Assembly (NCBI RefSeq): GCF_009905375.1 | Contig: NC_133656.1 | Span: 242,104,401 to 242,168,400 of the forward strand | Direction of reading: 5' to 3' | Origin: Apium graveolens | Lineage: Eukaryota > Streptophyta > Magnoliopsida > Apiales > Apiaceae | Length of the DNA: 64,000 nt | Shown: positions 25,401 to 38,100 of the stretch, one piece after another | Numbering within the stretch: position 1 is the stretch's first letter | Layout: each line of letters begins with the position of its first letter | The notes under the pieces: model-generated | Seen by the model: the letters and a program-made list of their open reading frames with translations, nothing else | The model's database searches: none | What the model was told of the DNA's origin: nothing | Made by a program: the position numbers and the translations under genes

Positions 25401-26374
25401 ACCCCCTTCTCTGATAAGAGACACACTTGCAATTCTCGCCACCTTCTATAGTTCTATTCCTCCTTCTTCCGACAACAACTACTACATCTTCGCGATTTCC
25501 GAGGTAACATTCTTTTTACCCCCAATCTCAGTTTTACTCTCTGTAAATATTTGTTGTTAACTTCATTTTTTATGTAAGTCATTTCAGTTCTAGTGTTCGT
25601 TTTATAGTTCATGTGATTTTACATAGTTTTTGAATTTTAATTACATGATGTTAATTAGGGTTTTGAATTTGTGATTATTTAGATTATTTTAATATGATTT
25701 TTTTTAACTGTAGCATTCGTTTTATAGTTGGTGCAATTTTAAGTGATTTTTTTTTAATTTTGATTGAATGGTTTGAATTTGTGAGTATTTGTTGTGTGTT
25801 GTTGTTTCAACTCCATGTTAATGTAATTCCTGTTAAATTAGGGGTTAATTTTCGTGTAATTTACGTGATTATTGGTTCTTGATTGTTTTTAAGTAAATGA
25901 TGTGGATTGAGGTTTTGAATTTGTGATTGTTTGTAGTGTGTAATTATTTTTAACTCCATGTTAATGTAATTCATATCAATTTAAGCTTTGGTTTCGTATA
26001 ATTTAGGTAGTTATTGATTTTTAACCATTTTTAAGTGAAAGATGTGGAATAAGGTTTTGAATTTGTGATTGTTTACGGTATGTAATTAGTTTAGCTCCAT
26101 GTTGATGTCATTGATTTAGATTCAAGCCTTTGGTGCTTGTAATTTATGTAATTGTTGATTTTTAAGCATTTTTAAGTGAATGATGTAAATTAAGGTTTTG
26201 AATTTGTGATTGTTTACGGTATGTAATTATTTTAACTCCACGTTGATGTCATTCTTTTTTATTCAAGCCTTTGTTGCATGTAATTATTTATGTGATTGTT
26301 GATTTGTAAGCCATTTTTGGTTAAATGATGTAAATTTGGGTTTGAATTGTGATATAATTAGTTTATGATTACAG
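25400..26374 (+). promoter_or_regulatory. Probable 5' UTR exon and leader intron of the PHD gene
   Basis: A donor GAG|GTAACA at 25503/25504 and the acceptor TTACAG at 26374, two bases before the first ATG context, suggest a non-coding first exon (about 25400-25503) and an 871-bp leader intron. The intron contains about four and a half imperfect tandem copies of a roughly 141-bp unit; GGTTTTGAATTTGTG marks recur at about 25770, 25911, 26053, 26194 and 26339. The exact transcription start is not visible. Block II lacks this promoter/leader region except for the last repeat. Confidence 0.55.
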
Positions 26375-26376
26375 AT

Positions 26377-29300
26377 ATGGAGCCAACGGAAGATTGGGGA
26401 AACAAATCATGGACGGTGGATTGTGTGTGTGGAGTGAATTTTGATGATGGAAAGGAAATGGTGAATTGTGATGAGTGTGAAGTGTGGGTGCACACGAGGT
26501 GTTCGAGGTACGTAAAGAGCGAGAAAGTGTTTAAGTGTGAGAAATGTAGGAGGAAGAGTAAGAGGGGTGAGAATATTGAGGATGAGGTTGCTGATAGTTT
26601 GCTTGGAATGGCGAATAAGAGTAGGGAGAATGTGGGGTCTAGCAGGACGACTTGGACGACTTGGACAGGGAAATTTCCGAGGGAGGAGAGGGCGCATGTG
26701 CAAGGAGTGGTGGGTGGGGAAAGCGCGGGAACGGGGATTTTTGGGTCGGCGTTGTGGAGGGCGAGCGGGTATGTACATAAGAAGTTTGGTTTTCAGTATA
26801 AGGAGTTTGATTGGAATGACGGGAATGAGACTGGTGGTAATGAGGGTGGTGGAAATGAGCTTGGTAGTGAGGGTAGTAATTGGGGAGCGTTCTCTTTGTT
26901 GAATAATTATAAAGCGGGGGGTGTTGGTGGTACTGTAAGTTTTGGTGCGGGGAAGAGAACAAGAGATGAAGAAAGTAATAAAAAGAAAAGGGAGGAAGGC
27001 GAGGAAGTTAATGACAATACAACTACCACTTCTAAGTTGATGCATAGAAGTAAGACAGTTGACCATTTAGATTATCAACCATCATCGAAGGTCATCCTCA
27101 CACTACAAGAGGATCAGTCAAGCACTCTAAACACTCCTGCAACAATAAGTGATGAAGAGGTCTGAGTCAAGCTGGCATTTTGTTGTCATGTTTTCTTGAA
27201 GTTCCTCTGCTAATGTTTTGTTAATTTCTGTTTCATCTTTTGCAGCTTGCATTATTATTGTATCAGGAGCTTAACAGATCTGCAAGAGTCTCGCGGGTGC
27301 CACGCATGCGGCATGCTGGTAGTTTACCCCAGTTAGCTTCTCCGACTGGTGCAAGCATGCTCATGAAGCAGTCACCATCTAATTCTGTGGGAAAAGACCA
27401 TGGTTCGGTAAGTTGCACATGTCACTTTTAATTTCATTTATACTAGTGATTTCTCAATTACATTAATCGTTGTGCTTAAACAGTACAAATATTCATTTCG
27501 CCCTTGGTAAGGTCGGTCCTTGTTAAGTTAGTTGTGTACTGATTTTTTTTCCTTTTATATCCTTGTTGATTTAAATATAACGTGATAAGTACTGTTAGGG
27601 TGTTAAGTAACCATCTATAATTAAAATCCTAAGGTGTTAGGGGGCGTCCTCAATTGGGTTATATAACTTTAATATCTTGCGCGACATGTCTTAGATATAT
27701 AACTCTAAAATCACTTTTTTTTAAAAATCGAACTTTAAAGCGCATAATGAGTATGCGTTTCCATAAACGTGATAAAAAACAAAGTACTGTTTTAGTTATG
27801 TTTCCATAACTAAAACTAGGTATGTTAACATCATAAATGTTTATCTCATCCTTCCAATTGGTGGATATTGATCCCTTACGTGTCATTCTTTATTGATATT
27901 TTTATCAATGTTTATGTCTCGGGTGTTGGCCTTTTATGGCGAATTTTGAGAAATAGTGCACCCAATATCATAAAAGGAAAAATATGGCCCTTTATGGCAC
28001 AGAAAAACGAGTCTTAGACATGTCTTCTTTTAAAACGCAAAGGCGTGCAACGTTTCTTATATTTATAACTCTGAAGTCACTTTTTTTTAAGAAACAAACT
28101 TTAATGCGCATCATAAGTATGCGTTTCCAAAAATGTGATACACAGTGGCGTGTTTGGAAGACGTCACATGCAGTAGCGGTTTTACTAAATTGTAATGGAT
28201 ACCTGTACATGTGTTTCGGAATGGTTCCTCACAACTGGTAATGTGTGGAGTCGACTCTGTGATCTTCACTTGAATGCACTACAAATGAACCACTGAACCA
28301 GATATATGCTTTGGCAAGATGTGAAAAACACAATATTATAATGTGTCACATGTGGTATTAAGGGCCTTTCTATCCAGTTTATACTTTTTGGGCAATTTTC
28401 CTTAGATATCTATTAAGTTTCATCCTCTAATGATGTCATTTCTCATTTTTAATATTACTTGCACGGTTAATTTTCATATCTAATGAAGGTGAAGTGAAGC
28501 CTGAGGAGATTATATAAAAATAACCATGTTAAGGTAATGTCTTACATTGCCGAGGGTATAGCTTTGTACTTCTTTAGCCTAGTGGTATCCATCTTCCCTT
28601 GGTAACAAGAGGGCGAGAGATTGACCTTGTGTAGACAGCATTTATGATAGGCTGACAGTGTGAGTATTAAATTTTCTGTAAATGACCGATAATCGAAAAA
28701 AGCTATAGTGGAAAAGGATGAGTAAAAACAGTTTAAAATTTTCAATTGTTCTTTTTTTTCTTTTATAAATGATAATGGCTGCTCGACTTAGCTTAATGGT
28801 AGTATCTGTTGTTGCTTTTTAACAATAAAGGTTTCCACAAGAAAAGGAAAAAGTGTAGCAACAGAGGGAACTCAAAATTCTCAAGAGCTCCAGGATGAAT
28901 CTAAGAGTATGAAGAGATCACTACTGCTGCCAGTTCAGAGGACCAATGACTCGACTCGCACAGAAAATTCTGTTACCAAGAGGGAAGTGGACAATGGGTC
29001 AGCACCAGCCATACAATCTGCTAACAAGAGTAATCCTCCTGCAACTAGCAAGCAGCATGTGTCTTCCAGATGTAAATCGACTCAAACTGCCTCTGATGAT
29101 GACTCTGGCACTGAAAACCGTGTGACCTACCGCACCTTACCAGGTTATTGCTTTAAGTTCTAGATTCTTCACATGTTTGAGAAAGATATAGCAACGTACA
29201 GAATAAGAAAAAGAAGTACTGTAAAAGGAAACCACTAGATAAATATAAAAATAGATCCGGTCTATGATATTCTCTTCTTCATTTCCTCATGCATGAATCC

Positions 29301-30079
29301 TTGTCTATAGGATTGCTCTCAGAGATTGTAACCAAGCCCATGACTTATAAGGAGCTTTGCGATGCTGTTTTACCGGTATGTGTGAAATGTCTTTGTTCAC
29401 GTTAAACGTGAAAAAGATACAGTCTCACAACTTTCTGATTCTCTGTGCAGCACTGGCCTCACTTGAGGAAGAAGAACGGTGATCGTTATGCCTATTCCAG
29501 CCACTCACAGGCGGTCCTTGACTGTCTGAGGAGCAGAAAAGCTTGGGCCCGCCTTGTTGATCGAGGTCCCAAGGTATGCCATTGTAATCATTAGCAACAA
29601 TATCTAGTTCTGCTTTCTAGTTCTGCTTAAATCAGCAGGAACACTGTTTGATGTTTCACTCTTGTTTAAATATCGATCAATGATTACAAACGAGTCATGG
29701 CCCGTATAAGAGATGGAAGAAGTGCTATATATTAATATTACTTTGTTCACTAAAGTTTATAGAATTATACGTTTTTATGTATACTCATTCACCATGCCCC
29801 TTGTTTTTAAATGTCTTTTTTTATCGCAATTGTTATCAAGTATGTTAAATTGATTTTTAATTATTGCACTAGTCAAATGTTGGAAGGAAGCCCCGCCGGT
29901 CCGATGCTGAGGGTCTTAGTATTGTGGAATCATTCATTGGCCACATACCCAAGGGTAAGAGGCAGATGAGGAAGCGGCGCAGAGAGTTAGCGCTGCAAGA
30001 AGGAGATCTCAAGAGTGTGGACGGTGATGATGTCAGCAGTGGTGAAGATAGCTTGAGTTCTAGTTCCAGTAGTGGGTAG
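26377..30079 (+). CDS. PHD-finger protein, six coding exons, about 550 aa
   Basis: Probable nuclear chromatin-binding protein. Coding exons are 26377-27159, 27246-27407, 28831-29143, 29311-29375, 29451-29573 and 29873-30079 (stop TAG 30077-30079); all introns have GT/AG ends and the frame stays open. The start is the ATG two bases after the leader-intron acceptor; an upstream in-frame ATG at 26365 lies in the intron. A C4HC3 PHD finger is complete near the N-terminus (C16, C18, C31, C34, H39, C42, C54, C57). Then follow a Gly/Asn-rich linker, a Lys/Arg-rich stretch, a conserved plant-specific block (exon 5, HWPHLRKKNGDRYAYSSHSQ), a basic stretch and a Ser-rich tail. PHD fingers usually read histone H3 tails; the exact ligand here is unknown. 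It lies tail to tail with the SnRK2 pseudogene. Confidence 0.85.
27676..28145. repeat. Pair of diverged direct repeats in PHD intron 2
   Basis: About 115 bp at 27676-27790 and 28017-28145 share GCATAA(T)GAGTATGCGTTTCC-like and CACTTTTTTTTAA blocks in the same orientation. They look like two copies of an old element. A possible SINE-like box A (TAGCCTAGTGG, 28577) lies further downstream in the same 1.4-kb intron. Confidence 0.4.
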
Positions 30080-30800
30080 ATGGGCTTGTCCAGTGGCGAT
30101 GGTGGAACAGGTTCGAATGGGGGGCCATCTGGAGTTTATGCTTCAGAGTAGTTTCGTAAGTGTTGTAGTTTTTTTTATGATCTTCATGCCGGAAAACTCC
30201 AACGTTGTTCGAATTTTACCAAGTGCAGACTTTTTCTAGAACTTGGAAGGTGTTATGTGTCATAGTGTAGTTTTTATGAGGAGTTTAGAACTTGGAAGGT
30301 GTTCTCTGTCAGACTGTAGTTTAAGACATCGATATATGTTGCTTCTGTTTTTGATCATGTTTTAAGACATCCCCTGTGAAGCTAAAATTTATGGTTTCGC
30401 CCTTGGAAACAATACACGGTAGCAGCGGTGGTTCTCCGGGGCACCGTATATTTAAGTGACCATGTTACTTTTAGTGGTCTAAATTCAATTCTTTTTTGAT
30501 CCTTTTGATCACTAGAAACCTAACATATTATACAAATTAAGACAACACACTCTAGATTTTTTTTGATACTCATAATTAATATTTCAACCAATTATTCTCC
30601 AATTTATTGATAATCATATAATTATAAACAAAACCAAATATGACTCAAATTATGAAAAAATTATTAATATTATAGAAAACCTAAATTTTTTAGTGGGGCA
30701 CTATAAAAAATATATATTTATACTTTTTTTTAAAAAAAAAACATGGCTATTATGAAAGTCTACTGATAGAAGATATTATGAAAGAGGTCTGATCGTTTTC
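30080..30800. other. PHD gene 3' UTR and intergenic DNA
   Basis: A short duplicated sequence (TAGAACTTGGAAGGTGTT at about 30238 and 30286) follows the stop codon. Beyond about 30450 the DNA is AT-rich with no recognisable gene or element. Confidence 0.4.
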
Positions 30801-30832
30801 CATCATTCTAGTTGTTCACAGTTCTGCCAACA

Positions 30833-31010
30833 CTTCCATTTTGAGATCTTGTAAGCTGTTTCTGAATAATTCACTTGATAAATTTGAATAAGTGATGCAC
30901 TTCCACAATTGACGCGTGAAGTTCCATATTGAGATCTTGTAAGCTGTTTCTGAACATATTATCCACTTGATAATTCTGAATAAGCGGCTCACTTTCACAA
31001 TTGACACACA
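30833..31010 (-). repeat. Tandem duplication in the SnRK2 3' end
   Basis: Two copies of about 88 bp (GAGATCTTGTAAGCTGTTTC at 30842 and 30932) cover the SnRK2 3' UTR. The duplicated part includes the last codons (a second CAATTG(A) stop-codon context at 30907-30912). Confidence 0.6.
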
Positions 31011-31419
31011 TAATCGCCACTTGTTTCTATGTCTTCAACATCTGCATCATCCATATAATCAAAGTCCATACTACCTCCAAGTGAAAATTTCCCACCTTTA
31101 GTTGCCTCAGAAGGCACAGTCCTTGCTTCCTGTAGTATCGCTAATACATCTTCAATGCTTTGGGATGGGATGTTTACATCATTGCATTGATAGCTTCCTC
31201 CTTCCATTAGCTCCATAGGCAAGTTCTTCAGGAACCAAGGATGTCTTTTAATTTCAGAAATCGTTATCCTCTGTAAATCATAGAAGAAAAGAAAATTATG
31301 AATTATGACAGAAAATTGTATGATATAATTCAGGGCAGAAATTATTACCTTTTCAGGGTTTGTGATGAAAATCTTAGACAATAGATGCTTACATTCCATG
31401 GAAATCTGAATGCGGTTTG

Positions 31420-32829
31420 TGTTGAAATTACACTAAAGATAATAATAAAAATAACTATGCAATGCACAAAAAGCAACACTTGTATTTACAAACTCCAATG
31501 TACTTAATTTCTACATTTGTGGCTAGAAAATAGCAAACTAACCTAGCTAATTTATCTCCACTATTCTTACTAATTCAAACTACCTCATACAAATATTCAA
31601 CTAGCTACTTGACCAGATCACACCTATACATATAAAGTCTTACACGTTTAAATTATTCTTAACATTAAACATAAATATAAACCCAATCCCATCAGCTAAT
31701 TACAAGGTCCATCAACCTAAACAAAACCAATTAGTTTAGATTAAAATCCCAACAATCTCCCCCTTAATCTAAACTTCTCTTCGTTGCCCATCCAGCATCT
31801 TGTTTATCAGCCCGTATGGCTCTCAACTTAGCCCGTATGGCTCTTTTGTTTGCTCGTATGGCTCTTTTGTTTGCCCGACAATTTCATTTTTCCCATCTGG
31901 CATGACCTTCAGTGCCCGTCTGGCAAGATTTTCGGTGCTCATATGGCAAGCTTCTTTATCCGCTTGTTTGGCTAAGCCCGTAGGGCTTTTCATCACAAGC
32001 CCATATGGCTTTCAATCTTTACACCCTCTTCAACCTTTGAAGATATACATCGATCCATCATCTAAAGATACGCACATTTGCTACACGTTCACTCCACAAA
32101 TCACAGCAGTCTTACTGTAATATTGACCATCCATTACAACCCTTTGTCCTCCATCAACCACCTGTCCAGCATATCCGTATACACATCACCTTATACTCCT
32201 TTTGACACAACCTTTTTACTCCACCAACATATCCTCCTGGAGTGGCCTTATAAATCTTCATTGTCCAGCAATGAAGCATCACTCTAACGCTATACAGCAA
32301 AATAAAAACTCATCTTCTTTTCCCTTGTATCGCCATTTCCGGTGCTGAACCATACTGCTACTTTCTTCATTCTCTGTCACAGCACCTTGTCATGTCCTCT
32401 TGAAACGAAAGCTCTGATACCATGTTGAAATTACACTAAAGATAATAATAAGAACAACAATGCAATGCAGAAAAAGCAACACTTGTATTTACAAACTCGA
32501 ATGTACTTAATGTCTACATTGTGTTCTCTCTGGTAAAATTATAAAACTGAACGTTTACATGCACTTATATAAGGCTAAAGCCCACCCAAGATGGTGGCTA
32601 GAAAATAGCAAACTAACCTAGCTAATTTATCTCCACTATTCTTACTAATTCAAACTACCTCCTACAAATACTCAACTAGCTACTTGACCAGATCACACCT
32701 ATACATATAAAGTATTACAGGTTTAAATTATTCTTAACGTTAAACATAAATATAAACCCAATCCCATCAGCTAATTACAAGGTCCATCAACCTAAACAAA
32801 ACCCATTAGTTTAGATTAAAATCCCAACA
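31420..32829 (-). mobile_element. TRIM-like non-autonomous LTR element inside an SnRK2 exon, TSD GTTTG
   Basis: The termini are TGTTGAAATT and ATCCCAACA with GTTTG on both sides (31415-31419 and 32830-32834). LTRs are 31420-31754 (335 bp, with an internal 72-bp deletion) and 32423-32829 (407 bp). On the minus strand the primer-binding site TGGTATCAGAGC is at 32411-32422 and the polypurine tract (complement of CTCCCCCTTAA) at 31757-31767. The 668-bp interior has no coding domain but about eight copies of a GCCCGTATGGCT-like motif (31806-32015). It interrupts the kinase exon between residues reading IPN and RIQ. Confidence 0.88.
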
Positions 32830-35101
32830 GTTTGGTATCAAGAATTGGGCTTTCAGTATTCTTTGTCAAAAGCCAATTGTACATACATTTACGAAGGCGT
32901 ATAGCTCCCAATTTAAAATCAGGCAATTTAAAATTTAGCTTCTATTTCCCCTACATATGCAAACTACTCTCATGTGCACTAACCTCAATTGTCTTTTTAA
33001 AGTCATTTGGATCATTCGAATCCGAAAAGGGATAAGTCCCAACAAGCATCACATATAGAGTTACTCCGCAAGACCAAACATCTGAAATCTATTATCTCGA
33101 TAATTAGATAGAACATATGGCTATTAGCAAAATTTAGTACATCACCTAGGAAATCAACAGAAATTAACTTATCACCTTTCCGTCGTACGCTTTTCTGCTC
33201 AGAACCTCTGGTGCAACATAAGTGTTGATTTGCAGATTTCTGATGATGACCTAATCCAAGATGTAAGTAGAGAATACAGATTATGGGACTTAGTTGTTGT
33301 AAGTGATAGGGTTTGGTGTAATTCTATTTGACTGGGTAAATAAGTTTATCTCCAAAACAAACTCTATCTTGATAAACCTATTTGAACTATTCTAATCTTA
33401 TCCTTTCTAAGGTTTATCTTTTACAACCAACTAACGGGTTGTTTTAAAAAGACTTATTCAAATATTTGCAAACAAATAGATTATCCAATCTTATCTCTTC
33501 TTTGTTTTGAAAATTAAACCCATTAGATTTGTGTGTATAAATACACATCTTGTTTTTCAGATTCAACAAGAGTGCTTATTCCACGTTCTATCTTTATTCT
33601 TTGAAAAACTCTTCTTATTCCATTCTCTTGAATATTCTATTTAAGAAGAAGACACGTCTCATGTTTTCAGATTACACCTAATGATTCCATGTTCTATCTT
33701 TATAATCTGAAACACCATTCTTGTTTTATATCTCTTGAATATCTAGTCAAACAAGAAGCCTAGTTTGAGTTGTAATATTTCATTATTATCTATTGCGTGT
33801 ATTCATATCAATTTTATGTCGGATTGTGGCAAGCTTGATTCCAAAGTATAGCAAGGTAGCTAGAAGGCTAAGGAATAACAGTTGGTGAGGTAGCATGGTA
33901 GCTTGGGAAAGGGTTTCTTTCAGGTGCTATATTTGTAATCAAGGAAAAGACTGTAAGTTCTTTTATTAAAGTTGATATAATACATTCTCTATGCTAGTTG
34001 GCATGGGGACTTGGATGTAGGCCATAGACTAGGTGTAGGGGCCGAACCAAGTGAAAACTTCTGGTGTTTTTACTTTTCAGTTTTCAGCATTCTGCATTTC
34101 TTATTTTAGCATTTTACTTTCTGCAGTTATTTGAGACTGTCTCATTCATTGTCTCATTTGTAAAGGGACTGTCCCATTTGCATAAGAGACAGTCCCATCA
34201 CTACAAGAAATTTGCAATCAGACAACGCTTGACAAACAACCGTCGTCCTAAAAAATCAAACAACGGTGAATTGATTTTACAGAAAAAACAGTTGCGTGAG
34301 CTCCAGAACAAACAACGGATATTCATCTTTTTTAAACTGTTGTACAAGTTGTATCCTCTCATCGAGTCAGACAACAGTTTTTTAAATATAGTGTTGTTGT
34401 AGATCTTTAACACAACTATTACAAACCGTTGTTACTATGTTCACGTATAGGGATATAAGACAACGGTTTTGACATTACATTGTGTAATTGAGACAACGGT
34501 TTTTTAGAAAGGTTGTCCTCTAAACCATCAAACAACGGAATAAAACCGTTGTCTGAGGAATTTCAATGGGTACCACGTATTGAGGTGGCAGCACGTGATA
34601 GGTGGTAAATCATTCACAAGGATTGCTGACGTGGCGAAATGAGAGCCCTTCATTGATATGAGATTTGATATTGGCCGTTAGATCGAAAAATAGCCGAATT
34701 CTTATACAACGGTTTTATGTTAAATCAAAAGTGTTGTCTTAGTTGGTCTCATACAAGCTTTTAGATATTACGTTGTGTAATTCACACAACAGTTTTTACA
34801 AGGGTTGTCTTAGAAAACTTCATACAATGGAAGAAAACAGTTGTCTGAAATAGTTATTTTATAATTTCAATGGGCACCACCTGATGAGGTGGCACCCCAT
34901 GATTGGTTGTAAACATTTTACTCGGATTGCTGAAGTGTCTGAATGATAGCCCTTGATTGAAATGAGATTAGATATTAGCCGTTAGATTGAAAAAAGCTGA
35001 TATGCTCACACAACGGTTTTATAATAAAAAAAGCGTTGTCTTATTTTATCTTTACACAATGGTGTTTCAAGGAAACCATTGTAAAAGTATTACTCTATAA
35101 A

Positions 35102-38100
35102 TGAGATTTCCGGTTTACAAGATTAATTTCTAAAATAAATTTTTTCGACGATCCAACAGTATAGATGTTAAGATATATCAATTTTAGTCATATGAAAAAA
35201 TTATTAAAAATTTGAAATTCATCTTGCACGTCAAGATTAGAAAAATCCAGTAAAACTACCCCTTCGAACAACGAAACTCGTTCCCGATTTACTAGATTAA
35301 TTTTTAAATTGATATTTTCGAAGATCCGACCGTACGGATGTTAAGATATATCAATTTTAGTCATATGAAAAAATTATTAAAAAATTTGAAATTCATCTTG
35401 CATGTGAGGATTAGAAAAATCCGGTAAAATTACCCCTCCCGACAACGAGACTCGTTCCCGATTTACAAGATTAATTTTTAAAATGATTTTTTCGACGATC
35501 CAACCGTACGGATGTTAAGATATATCAATTTTAGTCATATGAAAAAATTATTAAAAAATATGAACTTCATCTTGCATGTCAGGATTAGAAAAATCCGGTA
35601 AAAGTACCCCTCCCGACAACGAGACTCGTTCCCGATTTACAACATTAATTTTTAAAATGATTTTTTTGACGATCCAACCGTACGGATGTTAAGATATATC
35701 AATTTTAGTCATATGAAAAAATTATTAAAAAATATGAACTTCATCTTGCATGTCAGGATTAGAAAAATCCGGTAAAAGTACCCCTCCCGATAAAGAGACT
35801 CGTTCCCGATTTACAAGATTAATTTTTAAAATGATTTTTTCGACGATCCAACCGTACGGATGTTAAGATATATCAATTTTAGTCATATAAAAAAATTATT
35901 AAAAAATTGAACTTCATCTTGCATGTCAGGATTAGAAAAATCCGGTAAAAGTACCCCTCCCAACAACGAGACTCGTTCCCGATTTATAAGATTAATTTTT
36001 AAAATGATTTTTTCAACGATCCAACCGTATGGATGTTAAGATATATCAATTTTAGTCATATGAAAAAATTATAAAAAAATACGAACTTCATCTTGCATGT
36101 CAGGATTAGAAAAATCCGGTAAAAGTACCCCTCCCGATAAAGAGACTCGTTCCCGATTTACAAGATTAATTTTTAAAATGATTTTTTCGACGATCCAACC
36201 GTACGGATGTTAAGATATATCAATTTTAGTCATATAAAAAAATTATTAAAAAATTGAACTTCATCTTGCATGTCAGGATTAGAAAAATCCGGTAAAAGTA
36301 CCCCTCCCGACAACGAGACTCGTTCCCGATTTACAAGATTAATTTTTAAAATGTTTTTTTCAACGATCCAACCGTACGGATGTTAAGATATATCAATTTT
36401 AGTCATATGAAAAAATTATAAAAAAATACGAACTTCATCTTGCATGTCAGGATTAGAAAAATCCGGTAAAAGTACCCCTCCCGATAAAGAGACTCGTTCC
36501 CGATTTACAACATTAATTTTTAAAATGATTTTTTCGACGATCCAACCGTACGGATGTTAAGATATATCAATTTTAGTCATATAAAAAATTATTAAAAAAT
36601 TGAACTTCATCTTGCATGTCAGGATTAGAAAAATCCGGTAAAAGTACCCCTCCCGACAACGAGACTCGTTCCCGATTTACAAGATTAATTTTTAAAATGA
36701 TTTTTTCGACGATCCAACCGTACGGATGTTAAGATATATCAATTTTAGTCTTATGAAAAAATTATTAAAAAATTTGAACTTCATCTTGCATGTCAGGATT
36801 AGAAAAATCCGGTAAAAGTACCCCTCCCGACAACGAGACTCGTTCCCGATTTACAACATTAATTTTTAAATTGATTTTTTCGACGATCCAACCGTACGGA
36901 TGTTAAGATATATCAATTTTATTCATATGAAAAAATTATTAAAAAATATGAACTTCATCTTGCATGTCAGGATTAGAAAAATCCGGTAAAAGTACCCCTC
37001 CCGACAAAGAGACTCGTTCCCGATTTACAAGATTAATTTTTAAAATAATTTTTTCGACGATCCAACCGTACGGATGTTAAGATATATCAATTTTAGTCAT
37101 ATAAAAAAATTATTAAAAAATTTGAACTTCATCTTGCATGTCAGGATTAGAAAAATCCGGTAAAAGTACCCCTCCCGACAACGAGACTCGTTCCCGATTT
37201 ACAAGATTAATTTTTAAAATAATTTTTTCGACGATCCAACCGTACGGATGTTAAGATATATCAATTTTAGTCAGATGAAAAAATTATTAAAAAATTTGAA
37301 CTTCATCTTACATGTCAGGATTAGAAAAATCCGGTAAAAGTACCCCTCCCGACAACGAGACTCGTCCCCGATTTACAAGATTAATTTATAAAATGATTTT
37401 TTCGACGATCCAACCGTACGGATGTTAAGATATATCAATTTTAGTCATATGAAAAAATTATAAAAAAATACGAACTTCATCTTGCATGTCAGGATTAGAA
37501 AAATCCGGTAAAAGTACCCCTCCCGACAACGAGACTCGTTCCCGATTTACAAGATTAATTTTTAAAATGATTTTTTCGACGATCCAACCGTACGGATGTT
37601 AAGATATATCAATTTTATTCATATAAAAAAATTATTAAAAAATTTGAACTTCATCTTGCATGTCAGGATTAGATAAATCCGGTAAAAGTACCCCTCCTTA
37701 CAACGAGACTCGTTCCCGATTTACAAGATTAATTTTTAAAATTATTTTTTCGACGATCAAACCGTACGGATGTTAAGATATATCAATTTTAGTCTTACGA
37801 AAAAATTATTAAAAAATATGAACTTCATCTTGCATGTCAGGATTAGAAAAATCCGGTAAAAGTACCCCTCCCGACAATGAGACTCGTTCCCGATTTACAA
37901 CATTAATTTTTAAATTGATTTTTTCGACGATCCAACCGTACGGATGTTAAGATATATCAATTTTAGTCATATGAAAAAATTATTAAAAACTATGAACTTC
38001 ATCTTGCATGTCAGGATTAGAAAAATCCGGTAAAAGTACCCCTCCCGACAACGAGACTCGTTCCCGATTTACAACATTAATTTTTAAATTGATTTTTTCG

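Noticed and set aside
28577..28800. SINE in PHD intron 2
   Set aside because: A box A-like TAGCCTAGTGG is present but the box B match is poor and no tail or target duplication is seen.
31800..32120. Plus-strand ORF of 106 codons inside the TRIM-like element
   Set aside because: Its translation is made of the GCCCGTATGGCT repeat and lacks any domain; the element is oriented on the other strand.
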